The position numbers and the translations under genes are program-made. A stretch of 64,000 bases of DNA from contig AP026969.1 of assembly GCA_027923965.1 (NCBI GenBank), positions 2,418,001 to 2,482,000 of the forward strand, in the 5' to 3' direction. Of the stretch, positions 49,978 through 59,694 are shown in pieces. A model generated the notes under the pieces. It was given only the letters and a program-made list of their open reading frames with translations, had not been told where the DNA came from and did not search any database. The DNA comes from Comamonadaceae bacterium OS-1. Lineage in GTDB: Bacteria > Pseudomonadota > Gammaproteobacteria > Burkholderiales > Burkholderiaceae_C. Numbering within the stretch: the stretch's first letter is position 1; each line of letters begins with the position of its first letter.

Positions 49978-50483
49978 TACAACCATCCCGTCGTGGTGAG
50001 GCCGGGCAAATTGATGGCCAGCAGCTTGGTAAACATCCAGTACACCGGGGCCGAGATGGCGAAGCCAACGGCGGCATCCTTGGCCCAGGTGCCCAGCGAC
50101 TTGTCGGTGCGGCCCTCGGCCGATTTAAAGCCGCGCACCGCCAGCACAAACAGCAGCGTGCAACTCAAAATGAAGCCGATGGTGGTGATGAGGGCGGCGT
50201 TGGCCAGAATGCCCACCGACACCCAGGCGAAGGCGACCCAGTCGGCCCGCTCTGCGCCCGAGGCTTCTTCCATGAAACGAAAGCCGCCGGTGCGCGACTC
50301 CCATACCAACCACGCGCCAAACAGCACCAGCGCAATCGACACCACCCAGGGCAGAAAGTTGGGGCCTACGCCCGCGTAACCGGCATCGGACTTGATGTCC
50401 ACGGCCCCCAGGGCCATCGCCACCCCGAGCGCCAGCGTACCCAGCCCGATCAGGGTCTGGGAGGTTTGCATAGTCAGTTTCAT
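49977..50483 (-). CDS. tctB: Tripartite tricarboxylate transporter small membrane subunit
   Basis: The 168-residue protein has four hydrophobic segments ([82 protein letters not shown]), as in TctB. It lies between tctC (15 bp upstream) and tctA (1 bp overlap), so the operon order tctC-tctB-tctA is the classic one. Confidence 0.92.
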   Translation of the reverse strand: MKLTMQTSQTLIGLGTLALGVAMALGAVDIKSDAGYAGVGPNFLPWVVSIALVLFGAWLVWESRTGGFRFMEEASGAERADWVAFAWVSVGILANAALITTIGFILSCTLLFVLAVRGFKSAEGRTDKSLGTWAKDAAVGFAISAPVYWMFTKLLAINLPGLTTTGWL

Positions 50484-50497
50484 GGATGCTGACCTGG

Positions 50498-51457
50498 TTA
50501 AACCATGCCCGACTTGACCATGGTGGCGCGCAGGCTGGCGAAGTCGTCGTCGACAAACTTCTCGAACTCGGCACCGGTGATGACGGCGGGGGTCCAGTTG
50601 TTTTTCTCGATGGCTTCGGCCCAGGTTTTGGACTTGGTGGCCTTGACGATCATGTCGATCAGCGCCTTGCGTTGCTCGGGGGTGATGCCGCCCGCGCCGT
50701 ACACGCCGCGCCAGTTGCCGATTTCGACATTGATGCCCTGCTCTTTCAGCGTAGGGATGTCCACGCCCTTCAGGCGGGTGCCCGAGGTCATGGCCAAGGC
50801 CTTCATCTTGCCGGTCTTGATGTACTCGGAGAACTCGCTCAGGCCACTGCCACCCACCGTGACGTTGCCGCCCAGAATGGCCGCCGTGGCCTCACCGCCG
50901 CCCCGGAAGGCCACGTAGTTGATCTTGGACGGGTCCACGCCCGCATCGCGGGCAATCATGGCCGCGGCAATGTGCTCGGTGGAGCCGCGCGAACCGCCAC
51001 CCCACTTGATGCTGCCGGGGTCTTTCTTGAGCTGCTCGACCACTTCCTTCATGCTCTTGTAAGGCGAGTTGGCGGGCAGCACGAACACGTTGTACTCGGT
51101 GGTCAAACGGGCCAGCGGCGTGGCCTGGTTCAGGCCCACCGGGGGCTTGCCGGTAATGATGCCGCCCAGCATTACCGCGCCCATCACCATCATGGCGTTC
51201 GGGTCGGCCTTGCTGCCGTTGACAAACTGGGCCAGGCCCAGCGCACCGGCGGCGCCACCCTTGTTGTCAAAGCTGACCGAGTCGGCCGCCTGCGCATCCG
51301 TCAGCGCCTTGCCCAGGGCGCGGCCCGTGGTGTCCCAACCGCCGCCGGGGTTGGCTGGAATCATCATTTTGATATTGGCGCCCGCGCGGGCCGCGAAAGG
51401 CAGGGTTCCGGCAGCCGCCAGCACAGCCAAGGACTTCAAAAAAGCATCACGACGCAT
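50498..51457 (-). CDS. tctC: Tripartite tricarboxylate transporter periplasmic binding protein
   Basis: From MRRDAFLKSLAVLAAAG the protein has 319 residues, with GAGGAG as ribosome binding site and a signal peptide cut near ARAGA. The mature part has the TctC/Bug features IKMMIPANPGGGWDTTGRAL, SVSFDNKGGAAGALGL and INYVAFRGGGEATAAILGG. GGGWD is the sequence seen in citrate-type TctC. It is transcribed divergently from tctD/tctE, which likely controls it. Confidence 0.92.
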   Translation of the reverse strand: MRRDAFLKSLAVLAAAGTLPFAARAGANIKMMIPANPGGGWDTTGRALGKALTDAQAADSVSFDNKGGAAGALGLAQFVNGSKADPNAMMVMGAVMLGGIITGKPPVGLNQATPLARLTTEYNVFVLPANSPYKSMKEVVEQLKKDPGSIKWGGGSRGSTEHIAAAMIARDAGVDPSKINYVAFRGGGEATAAILGGNVTVGGSGLSEFSEYIKTGKMKALAMTSGTRLKGVDIPTLKEQGINVEIGNWRGVYGAGGITPEQRKALIDMIVKATKSKTWAEAIEKNNWTPAVITGAEFEKFVDDDFASLRATMVKSGMV

Positions 51458-51556
51458 CGCAGTCTCCTCATTAAATGGACGAACCTGTCGATCATGCATG
51501 CCATATCTGTCAGTTGGCCGTCGGAAATGCCTAGGGAAAATGCTAATGTCGGAGGC

Positions 51557-52249
51557 ATGAAGCTGCTCCTTGTTGAAGACGATTCCGCCATGCAAACCAC
51601 CCTGGTGCGGGCCCTGGGCCGGCGCAATATGCGCATCCAGGCCTGCGGCGATGGCATGGAGGCCCTGGCCCTGTGGCTGGCCGCCCCGCCCGACGTGGTG
51701 CTGCTGGACCTGAGCCTGCCCGGCATGGACGGCCTGCAGGTACTGGCCGCCGCCCGCAAAGCCGGCATGCGCACCCCGGTGCTGATCCTCACCGCGCGCG
51801 GCACCGTGGGCGACAAGGTGCTGGGCCTGAACGCCGGGGCCGACGACTACCTGCCCAAGCCCTTCGACCTGGAAGAGCTGGAAGCCCGCCTGCGCGCCCT
51901 GGCCCGGCGCAGCGCCGACACCGCCGGTGAGTTTGAAGACAAATCGGCCCCCAGCGCTATCACCGTGGGCACATTGCGCTATGAAAAAGAGAGTGGCGCG
52001 GTGTACCACCACGACCAGCCCATGGAACTCAGCCCGCGCGAACTGGCCCTGCTGCGCCCGCTGCTGGCCCAGCCCGGCCACGCCGTCACCAAAGAGCGGC
52101 TGTTTGAACTGGTGTTCCCCGGTGCGCAAGAAGTGCAGTTCGAGGCGATTGAAGTGATTGCCTACCGGCTGCGCAAAAAGCTGGCCGCCACCGGCGTGCG
52201 CCTGATGACGCTGCGCGGCCTGGGCTATCTGCTCAAGGTAGAGGCGTAA
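51557..52249 (+). CDS. tctD: OmpR-family response regulator
   Basis: From MKLLLVEDDSAMQTTLVRAL the protein has 230 residues. The receiver domain shows the acidic pair in LLLVEDD, phosphorylated Asp in VVLLDLSLPGMDG at about 51, the Thr in ILTARG and Lys in LPKPFD. The C-terminal winged helix (MELSPRELALLRPLLA, IEVIAYRLRKKL, GLGYLL) binds DNA. It is 99 bp from tctC, divergent, and its stop overlaps tctE by one base. The GGAGG lies only one base from this ATG, so a slightly upstream start (MPRENANVGG) is possible. A weak palindrome-like stretch lies in the interdomain linker (51943-51990). Confidence 0.9.
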   Translation: MKLLLVEDDSAMQTTLVRALGRRNMRIQACGDGMEALALWLAAPPDVVLLDLSLPGMDGLQVLAAARKAGMRTPVLILTARGTVGDKVLGLNAGADDYLPKPFDLEELEARLRALARRSADTAGEFEDKSAPSAITVGTLRYEKESGAVYHHDQPMELSPRELALLRPLLAQPGHAVTKERLFELVFPGAQEVQFEAIEVIAYRLRKKLAATGVRLMTLRGLGYLLKVEA

Positions 52250-53676
52250 TGGGCCTGATCAGCCCGGTCGGCCAGGTCCGCTCGCTGCGCCGCACCCTGC
52301 TGATCGGCATCCTGCTGCCGGTGATCGCAGTGGTGGCGCTGAACACCGTCAGCCTGTACCGGCAGGCGCTGGCCGCCATCACCACCGCCTACGACCGCAC
52401 CCTGCTGGCCTCGGCCAAATCCATCGGCGAACTGCTGGACGTGGACGGCTATGACGAAGCCGCCGTGCTGCACGCCCGCGTGCCCTACTCGGCCCTGGAA
52501 GCCTTCGAGGCCGACAACAAGAGCAACATCTACTACCGCGTCTCCAGCCTGCAGGGCGAGATGGTCTCGGGCTATGCCGTGCTGCCGTTCTGGCGCGGCA
52601 CGATCCCGGCCAAACCGGCCTACGCCGCGCTGGTGGATTTCTACGACGACCACGTCAACGGCGAGCCGGTGCGCGTGGCCGTGCTGCTACAGCCCGTGGC
52701 CACCGACGACGGGCGCGGCATGGCCGTCATCCAGGTGGCCGAAACCCTGGAGTTGCGCCACACCCTGGCGCGGCAAATCCTGCTCGACACCCTGTGGCGG
52801 CAGGCGGGGCTGGTGGCCTTCATCGCCCTGGTGGTGGTGTTGGTGGTGCAGCGCGCCACCCGCCCGGTGCGCCGCCTGAGCCAGACCCTGCAGGCCCGCC
52901 CCGAAAACGACCTCACCCCCATCGCCGCCCCCGATGCCCCGCGCGAGCTGCGCCCCCTGGTCGATGCCACCAACCACGTGATGAGCCGGCTGCAACACCT
53001 GCTGGACCACCAGAAACGCTTTGTGCGCGACACCGCCCACCAGCTGCGCACCCCGCTGGCGGTGCTGAAAACCCAGGTCCAGTCGGCCCTGCGCCATGAC
53101 GTGGAGCCGCGCCAGGCGCTGCTGGAAATCAACGCCACCGTGGACCGCGCCGCCGTGCTGGCCAACCAGATGCTGGCCCTGGCCAAGGTGGAGCAACTGC
53201 GCCAGCAGGCCAATGCCGAGGTGCTGGACTGGTCGGCCGTGCTGCGTGCCGTGGCCATCGACCTGTCGCCCCTGCTGGCCGACAAGGACATCGACTTCGC
53301 CATCCACACCACCCCCACCCCGGTGCTGGCACACGACTGGATGCTGCGCGAACTGGCCCGCAACCTGCTGCACAACGCCATCAAGCAAACCCCGGCGGGC
53401 AGTGTGCTGCAGGTGGACCTGGTGGCCGACGGCGCGCAGGCCACCCTGTGCATCGCCGACAGCGGCCCCGGCATCAGCGCCGAGCTGGCCCAGCGCCTGT
53501 ACCAGCCGTTTTCTGCGGGCGACGTGCAGCACGGCTCCGGCATGGGCCTGGCCATCTGCCACGAGATCGTGCAGGCCCTGGGCGGCAGCATCGCGCTGGT
53601 GAACCGGGTGCGGCAGGGTGTGCACCTGGGGTTGGATGCCACGGTGCGCCTGCCTTTGGTTCAGAATGCGGGCTAA
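52249..53676 (+). CDS. tctE: Sensor histidine kinase
   Basis: The 475-residue protein has two membrane helices (about 14-36 and 183-205) around a periplasmic 2CSK_N-type sensor domain (ALAAITTAYDRTLLASAKSIGELL), then a linker, HisKA with RDTAHQLRTPLAVLK, and HATPase motifs (NLLHNAIKQTP, DSGPGI, GSGMGLAICHEI). This is the TctE layout. It should sense an extracellular tricarboxylate and phosphorylate the response regulator encoded just upstream. One-base overlaps at both ends tie it to tctD and hslR. Confidence 0.9.
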   Translation: MGLISPVGQVRSLRRTLLIGILLPVIAVVALNTVSLYRQALAAITTAYDRTLLASAKSIGELLDVDGYDEAAVLHARVPYSALEAFEADNKSNIYYRVSSLQGEMVSGYAVLPFWRGTIPAKPAYAALVDFYDDHVNGEPVRVAVLLQPVATDDGRGMAVIQVAETLELRHTLARQILLDTLWRQAGLVAFIALVVVLVVQRATRPVRRLSQTLQARPENDLTPIAAPDAPRELRPLVDATNHVMSRLQHLLDHQKRFVRDTAHQLRTPLAVLKTQVQSALRHDVEPRQALLEINATVDRAAVLANQMLALAKVEQLRQQANAEVLDWSAVLRAVAIDLSPLLADKDIDFAIHTTPTPVLAHDWMLRELARNLLHNAIKQTPAGSVLQVDLVADGAQATLCIADSGPGISAELAQRLYQPFSAGDVQHGSGMGLAICHEIVQALGGSIALVNRVRQGVHLGLDATVRLPLVQNAG

Positions 53677-54089
53677 TGGAAAAATTACGCATTGATAAAT
53701 GGCTTTGGGCGGCCCGTTTTTACAAAACCCGCAGCCTGGCCACCGAAGAAGTCAACAAGGGCCGGGTGCAGATAGCCGGGCAGGACGTGAAGCCCGCGCG
53801 CGAAGTCAAGCCCGGCGACCTGCTCACCCTGCGCCAAGGCCCGGTGGTGCGCACCATCGAAGTGGTGGGCATCAGCCAGGCCCGGGGCCCGGCCCCGGTG
53901 GCCCAGGCGCTGTACGCCGAAACCGCCGACAGCCTGCAGGCCCGCACCGCTGCCGCCGAGCAGCGCCGCCTGGCCCCCGAACCCGCCCACAGCCTGGACC
54001 ATGGCCGCCCCACCAAGCGCCAACGGCGGGACCTAGACCAGGCGGGCAACGGCTGGGGAGACCGCTGGAGTGCGTCGGTGGACGATTAG
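53676..54089 (+). CDS. hslR: S4-domain RNA-binding heat shock protein Hsp15
   Basis: The start overlaps the tctE stop (TAATG), giving 137 residues. The S4 domain is MEKLRIDKWLWAARFYKTRSLATEEVNKGRVQIAG, with DVKPAREVKPGDLLTLRQG following. The C-terminus (about 95-137) is basic and low in order (RPTKRQRRDLDQ), as in Hsp15. Hsp15 binds stalled 50S subunits carrying nascent chains and helps recycle them. Its attachment to a tct two-component transcript is probably incidental. Confidence 0.92.
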   Translation: MEKLRIDKWLWAARFYKTRSLATEEVNKGRVQIAGQDVKPAREVKPGDLLTLRQGPVVRTIEVVGISQARGPAPVAQALYAETADSLQARTAAAEQRRLAPEPAHSLDHGRPTKRQRRDLDQAGNGWGDRWSASVDD

Positions 54090-54097
54090 CCCCTGGG

Positions 54098-55510
54098 CTA
54101 TCGGATGGCCCGTTTAAACCGCCAGCCTTGAAACTCTGACAACCGCAGCCGATAACGCACGATATTGCCTTCGTACAAATGGTCCAGGTCCGACTGGATG
54201 GCTTCGACAAATGCCTGCATATCGTGCTTGGCCACCCCTTGGGCATGCTGCACGACCTCGGCGGTGCTGCCCTGCAGCCCCAGCCGCACCACAGCCTGCA
54301 CCACCTGCGCCAGTGCCGCCCGGTATTTAAGGCGAAAGGCATCCGGCTCACCCAGCGACTGGCGAATGGCCAGATAGCGCTGGCAAGAGCGCTCGTAGGC
54401 CCACACAAACACATCGCGCAGCAACTCCACGCGCCCTTGCTCATACACCCCCAAGGTGCCCTCGATGTAGGCGCGCTCAGGCACATCCACAAACGACAGC
54501 GGGCACAGGTTGTCGCGAATCAGCGGAATGTTGGCCGCCAGGCGCGACACCCGCTTGTTCACATCCTCAAACGGTTGCAGATACGGCAGGTGCACCATGC
54601 CAAAAAAGGCCTGTTCAAACGGGTCGGCAATCTGCGCCGCCTTGTGCAATACCAAGTCAAAGCATTCGTGTATCTGCTGCGGCACCGCCAGTGGCATAAA
54701 CACCGTTCCGCTGATGGCCACTTCACGGGTCCGCAGACGGCCGCTGGCCATACGTTCAGACATCAAGTTATCGGACAGGATGGCATGCAGATTCAGCACC
54801 GTATAGCGGTTGAAACCCACCTCATCGGCACTCTCCACCAGCATTTCGATAGCGGCCTTGTGGTTGAGCACCATCTGGGTTTCTTGCGCATTCTTGCCGC
54901 CGGCAACCAGCCCCCGCTCAATCAGATTTTGCGTATCCAGTCGGGTGTAGGTATTGCCCTCCAGGCGGGAGGATGCCCATGACAGATCCACCAGCAAGCG
55001 CCCCAGAATATCCCGGGCATAGGTGCCCGCAGGCCGGACATCGGTAGCGGTGCGCCCCGATTGGTGTAGCCGTTGCCGGTGGGCGGGCAGCAGGTAAAAG
55101 TCTTCATTGGGCCGGTAGCGCTCCAACAGGCTGCGGTCATAGCCCACCGGGATACGCTCGGTGAGTGGTCGGCGCACAGCGTCGCGCACCTCCAAACCCG
55201 CAACCGACACGGGCACATACGCTTCCACGGAAAGTTCTGCGTGCGACATGGCCGATGCCTGGGCTTGCGCCTGCACCTCCACGGGCTGCCCAGCCAGTTT
55301 GTAAACCGTGGACCGGCTCCCACCGCTGGCCACGATGCGCTGGGCGGCCAGCAATGCTTCCAGCCGCCGCTGCAGGGTTCGGTGCGGCATGCCATAGCCT
55401 TGCTGCTGGCCCCACATCGCGCCCAGTTCGCGCACGCCCAGCCCGGCGGGATGCCGCCCAAGTATCTGCACGATGGTGTCCAACACCTGCGCTACCTGTG
55501 TCTTGTCCAT
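54098..55510 (-). CDS. Fic-fold protein with N-terminal winged helix and degenerate active-site motif
   Basis: The 470-residue protein begins with a winged-helix-like domain (residues 1-72; HRTLQRRLEALLAAQRIV, SRSTVYKLAG). A Fic inhibitory helix motif S-x3-E-G lies at about 180-185 (SSRLEGN). The Fic loop, normally H-P-F-x-D/E-G-N-G/K-R, is Q312-PFEDVNK-R320: the catalytic His is Gln and the Gly is Val, while the phosphate-binding N, K and R are kept. Typical Fic enzymes transfer AMP to proteins; this one is probably not a normal AMP transferase. Two perfect or near-perfect palindromes lie just upstream of the start, fitting self-regulation by the winged helix. Confidence 0.85.
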   Translation of the reverse strand: MDKTQVAQVLDTIVQILGRHPAGLGVRELGAMWGQQQGYGMPHRTLQRRLEALLAAQRIVASGGSRSTVYKLAGQPVEVQAQAQASAMSHAELSVEAYVPVSVAGLEVRDAVRRPLTERIPVGYDRSLLERYRPNEDFYLLPAHRQRLHQSGRTATDVRPAGTYARDILGRLLVDLSWASSRLEGNTYTRLDTQNLIERGLVAGGKNAQETQMVLNHKAAIEMLVESADEVGFNRYTVLNLHAILSDNLMSERMASGRLRTREVAISGTVFMPLAVPQQIHECFDLVLHKAAQIADPFEQAFFGMVHLPYLQPFEDVNKRVSRLAANIPLIRDNLCPLSFVDVPERAYIEGTLGVYEQGRVELLRDVFVWAYERSCQRYLAIRQSLGEPDAFRLKYRAALAQVVQAVVRLGLQGSTAEVVQHAQGVAKHDMQAFVEAIQSDLDHLYEGNIVRYRLRLSEFQGWRFKRAIR

Positions 55511-55528
55511 GGTCTGGCCCGTCTAAAG

Positions 55529-55554
55529 TGGCACGAATATCCACATTCGTGCCA
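55529..55554. promoter_or_regulatory. Operator palindrome 1 upstream of the Fic-fold gene
   Basis: TGGCACGAAT, six-base spacer, ATTCGTGCCA is a perfect inverted repeat 18 bp before the Fic start codon. A near copy follows with centres 40 bp apart. Dimeric repressor site is the likely role. Confidence 0.75.
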
Positions 55555-55566
55555 AATTATAGATGT

Positions 55567-55596
55567 TTTGGCACGAATAAACATATTCGCGCCAAA
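55567..55596. promoter_or_regulatory. Operator palindrome 2 upstream of the Fic-fold gene
   Basis: TTTGGCACGAAT, six-base spacer, ATTCGCGCCAAA is an inverted repeat with one mismatch and the same core as operator 1. It lies 66-95 bp ahead of the next gene on the plus strand, so a regulator bound here could also affect that gene. Confidence 0.75.
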
Positions 55597-55662
55597 CTGC
55601 TGGAGCACCTCGGTAGACGATTAATCCGCACCCTGCACACGGCTTTACGCCATAATTTTTCC

Positions 55663-56256
55663 ATGGACGAAGACCCCAAATCCAAAAGTTGGTGGAACAC
55701 GCTGCCCGGCGTGCTCACGGCGGTTGCGGCGGTGATTGCCGCCGTCACTGCGCCGGTATCCACCCTGCACCAGACCGGCTGGATCGGTGCCAAGGCCTCG
55801 ACCAGCCAGCCGTCTTCCACGCAGCCCCCAACATCTTCCCCGCCGTCAGTCAGCCCGCCGCCTGCGCCCACGGCAGCGCCGGCATCCGGCTCGGCACCCG
55901 GCAGCATCGCCCTGCCCGCCCAGACCACTTTCACCTACGGCAAGCTGTCCTACCAGCTGCTGGCCGCCCGCGTGGGGCACCCCACACCCGACACGCTGTC
56001 GCTGCAGTTCACCGTGCGCATGACCAGCGACGACCAGTACGAGGCCAACTTCTGGGACGCTTCTTTCCGCCTGCGCGTCAACGGCCTGCTGCAGGCCCCG
56101 GTGAGCAACCTGAACAAGGTGGTGGCGGGCAACAGCTCGACCGACGGCGTAGTGGAGTTCCTCGTGCCCAGCGGCACCGCCAAGGTGGAGCTGCAAATGG
56201 GCGAAGTGGGCAACGGCAAGCCCGCCGTGGCCATCGCCTTGCCTGCGGGGGCGTAA
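55663..56256 (+). CDS. Membrane-anchored protein with Pro/Ser-rich linker, function unknown
   Basis: From MDEDPKSKSWWNTLPG the protein has 197 residues. It has one N-terminal membrane helix (about 15-32, PGVLTAVAAVIAAVTAPV), a linker of Ser, Thr, Pro and Ala (about 48-85), and a C-terminal domain with beta-strand character (KLSYQLLAARVG, LSLQFTVRMTSDD, ASFRLRVNGLLQAPV, VVEFLVPSGTAKVELQMG). The last domain resembles DUF4352-like sandwich domains, but I cannot name it with confidence. It would face the periplasm. It is divergent from the Fic-fold gene and shares its palindrome-bearing control region. Confidence 0.65.
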   Translation: MDEDPKSKSWWNTLPGVLTAVAAVIAAVTAPVSTLHQTGWIGAKASTSQPSSTQPPTSSPPSVSPPPAPTAAPASGSAPGSIALPAQTTFTYGKLSYQLLAARVGHPTPDTLSLQFTVRMTSDDQYEANFWDASFRLRVNGLLQAPVSNLNKVVAGNSSTDGVVEFLVPSGTAKVELQMGEVGNGKPAVAIALPAGA

Positions 56257-56285
56257 AAACGTCCTACCGCTGGCCATCGTGTTTA

Positions 56286-56341
56286 TATAAAAAAATAGGC
56301 CTCTCACGCTCTTCCAACCAGCACGAGCAGCTATACAAAAT
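56286..56341 (-). repeat. Dispersed imperfect palindrome, diverged reverse copy
   Basis: The plus strand reads AAAAAATAGGCCTCTCACGC, then CAGCACGAGCAGCTATACAA. The flanks fit the family, while the central stem has changed. It lies between two converging genes. Confidence 0.55.
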
Positions 56342-56353
56342 AGAGCAAACGGC

Positions 56354-57316
56354 TTATTCCAGCCGAATCCCCCGCTGCGCTATCAGCCCGCGCATCAGGC
56401 CCATTTCTTCCTGCACCCGGCTCTTGAGCCCTTCAGGCGCGCTGCCCACCGCCTGCCAGCCCTGGTGGAACAGCTTGCTGCGCACCTCGGGGTCGCGGTA
56501 GATGCGGGCGATCTCGGTGCCCAGCCGGGCCTGCGCCGCCTTGGACAGACGGGCCGGGCCGACCAGCGCCGTCCACACCTCCAGGTTCACCCCGCGCACC
56601 CCGGCCTCGGCCAGGGCGGGCACGTCGGGTACCAGGGCGCTGCGGCTCCCGGCCAGGCCGACGGCCCGCAGCTTGCCCGATGCCACGTGCGGCATGGCCA
56701 GGCCCGGCGGGACCAGCGCCAGTTGGATTTGCGCGCCCAGCAGCCCGGTCACCACCTGCGGATTGCCCTGGAACGGGATATGGGTCGGGGCCATGCCGGG
56801 CAGTTTGGACACCAGCAGCTCCATGCCCAGATGCGCCAGGGTGCCGGTGCCGGGCGAGCCGTAGTTCCAGCGGTCGCCGCTCTGGCGCGCTGCGTCGAAA
56901 AAGGCCTTGCCAGCGGGCAAGCTCGCAGGGGCCAGCAGCACCAGCGGCGCGGTGGTCAGCAGCGACAGGTAGCTGAAGTCCTTGGCCGGGTCGAACGGCA
57001 GCTGCGGGTACAGCATCTTGGCCGAGGTCAGGTTGCCGTTGATGACAACGCCCAGCGTGTGGTCGTCGGTGGCCTTGGCCACCGCGTCGGCGGCGATGTT
57101 GCCCGAGGCACCCGGTTTGTTGTCCACGACCACCGGCTGGCCCAGGGTTTTGCCCAGGGCATCGGCCAGCGCGCGGGCCGAGATGTCGGGCGAGGAACCA
57201 CCCGCAAAGCCCACGACGATGTGCACCGGCTTGGTGGGCCAGGTGGCCTGGGCGAAAACCGGGCTGGCGGTGAGGGCATTGGCCAGGGCCAGCAGGCCCA
57301 GGTGGCGTCGTTGCAT
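56354..57316 (-). CDS. Bug/TctC-family periplasmic substrate-binding protein (orphan)
   Basis: From MQRRHLGLLALANALTASP the protein has 320 residues and a signal peptide cut after VFAQA. The Bug core is PVHIVVGFAGGSSPDISARALA, VVVDNKPGASGNIAADAV and THIPFQGNPQVVTGLLGAQI. No transporter subunit is next to it, as is usual for the many Bug proteins of Burkholderiales. The ligand is unknown. A longer reading upstream lacks a signal peptide at its start and was not used. Confidence 0.88.
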   Translation of the reverse strand: MQRRHLGLLALANALTASPVFAQATWPTKPVHIVVGFAGGSSPDISARALADALGKTLGQPVVVDNKPGASGNIAADAVAKATDDHTLGVVINGNLTSAKMLYPQLPFDPAKDFSYLSLLTTAPLVLLAPASLPAGKAFFDAARQSGDRWNYGSPGTGTLAHLGMELLVSKLPGMAPTHIPFQGNPQVVTGLLGAQIQLALVPPGLAMPHVASGKLRAVGLAGSRSALVPDVPALAEAGVRGVNLEVWTALVGPARLSKAAQARLGTEIARIYRDPEVRSKLFHQGWQAVGSAPEGLKSRVQEEMGLMRGLIAQRGIRLE

Positions 57317-57480
57317 AGTCGGCAATCCTGATGGCGAAAAACAGCGATTGTCGTCGGCCCAAGCGTCCCCATGTATGCAGCATGCCGTTGGGCCTGCGCA
57401 CCGGCCCATTACTCCTCTTTCCATAGCATGGTTTGCAAGCTGGATCAGCACAATACCTGCTTTTTATCTATAAGACACCC

Positions 57481-58468
<988 letters not shown>

Positions 58469-58479
<11 letters not shown>

Positions 58480-58684
58480 GCCTCAAAGGCTTCAGCAGGT
58501 CCGACAGCCCGTTGTGGTCGATCTCGTGCATCAGCGCCAGCAGGCGGCCGATGTCGGTTTTCGGGAAGCCTTCGCGGGCGAACCAGTTCAGGTAGTTGCC
58601 GGGTAAATCGGCAATCACCGTGCCCTGGTGTTTACCGAAGGGCATGGTCACGGTGACGAGGCGTTGCAGTTGGTCGGAGTCCAT
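58469..58684 (-). CDS. DUF3820 family small protein
   Basis: From [20 protein letters not shown] the protein has 71 residues. [27 protein letters not shown] is the DUF3820 signature, also seen in exonuclease-linked modules (putative quorum-sensing-regulated protein). A GTG three codons upstream is an alternative start. The 3' end overlaps the flavin oxidoreductase gene, and the gene is divergent from the Gfo/Idh/MocA gene 23 bp away. Confidence 0.82.
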
Positions 58685-58707
58685 GGCGGGCACTTTACAC
58701 TGGCCCC

Positions 58708-59694
58708 ATGCACCACACCCCCACCCCGCTCACCTGGGGCATCCTCGGCTGCGGCAAGGTCACCGAGCTCAAAAGCGGCCCGGCCTTCAACAAGGTGGCA
58801 GGCTCCCGCCTGGTCGCCGTGATGCGCCGCAACGCCGCGCTGGCCCAGTCCTACGCCGAGCGCCACGGCGTGCCCCGCTGGTATGTGGATGCCGACGCGC
58901 TGATCAACGACCCCGAGGTCAACGCCGTCTACATCGCCACCCCGCCCGACAGCCACCACTTTTACGCCCTCAAGGTGGCCGCCGCAGGCAAGGTCTGCTG
59001 CGTGGAAAAGCCCATGGCCCCCAGCCACCGCGAATGCCTGGAGATGACGGCTGCCTTCGAGGCCGCCGGGCTGCCGCTGTTCGTGTCTTATTACCGCCGC
59101 TCCCTGCCGCGCTTTGCGCAGGTGAAACAGTGGCTGGAGGCGGGCGAGATTGGCGCTGTGCGCCACGTGCACTGGTCGTTTGCCCGCATGCCCAACGCCA
59201 CCGACAAGGCCCGCACGCCGAATTGGCGCACCGACCCCGCCATCGCCGCGGGCGGCTACTTCGAAGACCTGGCCAGCCACGGCCTCGATTTGTTGATGCA
59301 CATGCTGGGCGACATCACCGCAGCCCAGGGCATCGCGAGCAACCAGCAGGGCCTGTACGCCGCCGCCGATGCCGTCACCGGCGTGTGGCAGTTTGCCAGC
59401 GGGGCCACAGGATCAGGCTACTGGAACTTTGGCGCGGCGCAGGCGCTGGACGAGGTGCTCATCCACGGCAGTGCGGGCGAGATCCGCTTCTCGGTCTTCG
59501 GCGAGCAGCCGGTGCAGTTGCGCAACGCAGCGGGCACGCAAAGCATGGTGATCGCCCACCCCGAGAACATCCAGTTCTTCCACATCGAGAACATGCAAAA
59601 GCACATGGACGGGCTGCGCACCCACCCGTCCATGGGGCACACGGCGCAGCGGGCGACGTGGGTGATGGAGCAGATCAGCCACCCGCCCTCTTGA
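58708..59694 (+). CDS. Gfo/Idh/MocA-family NAD(P)-dependent oxidoreductase
   Basis: The 328-residue protein has an N-terminal Rossmann fold (TWGILGCGKVTELKSGPAFN, NAVYIATPPDSHHFYAL, CCVEKPMAPSHRECLEM with the EKP motif) and the C-terminal substrate domain (GGYFEDLASHGLDLLMHMLGDI with the catalytic His region). It likely oxidises or reduces a sugar or a cyclic polyol; the exact substrate is unknown. Its 3' end overlaps the YciH gene by 20 bases in the opposite direction. Confidence 0.88.
   Translation: MHHTPTPLTWGILGCGKVTELKSGPAFNKVAGSRLVAVMRRNAALAQSYAERHGVPRWYVDADALINDPEVNAVYIATPPDSHHFYALKVAAAGKVCCVEKPMAPSHRECLEMTAAFEAAGLPLFVSYYRRSLPRFAQVKQWLEAGEIGAVRHVHWSFARMPNATDKARTPNWRTDPAIAAGGYFEDLASHGLDLLMHMLGDITAAQGIASNQQGLYAAADAVTGVWQFASGATGSGYWNFGAAQALDEVLIHGSAGEIRFSVFGEQPVQLRNAAGTQSMVIAHPENIQFFHIENMQKHMDGLRTHPSMGHTAQRATWVMEQISHPPS

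Noticed and set aside
50486..51556. Upstream extension of the tctD frame through the tctC gene
   Set aside because: It is antisense to tctC; a receiver domain starts at MKLLLVEDD.
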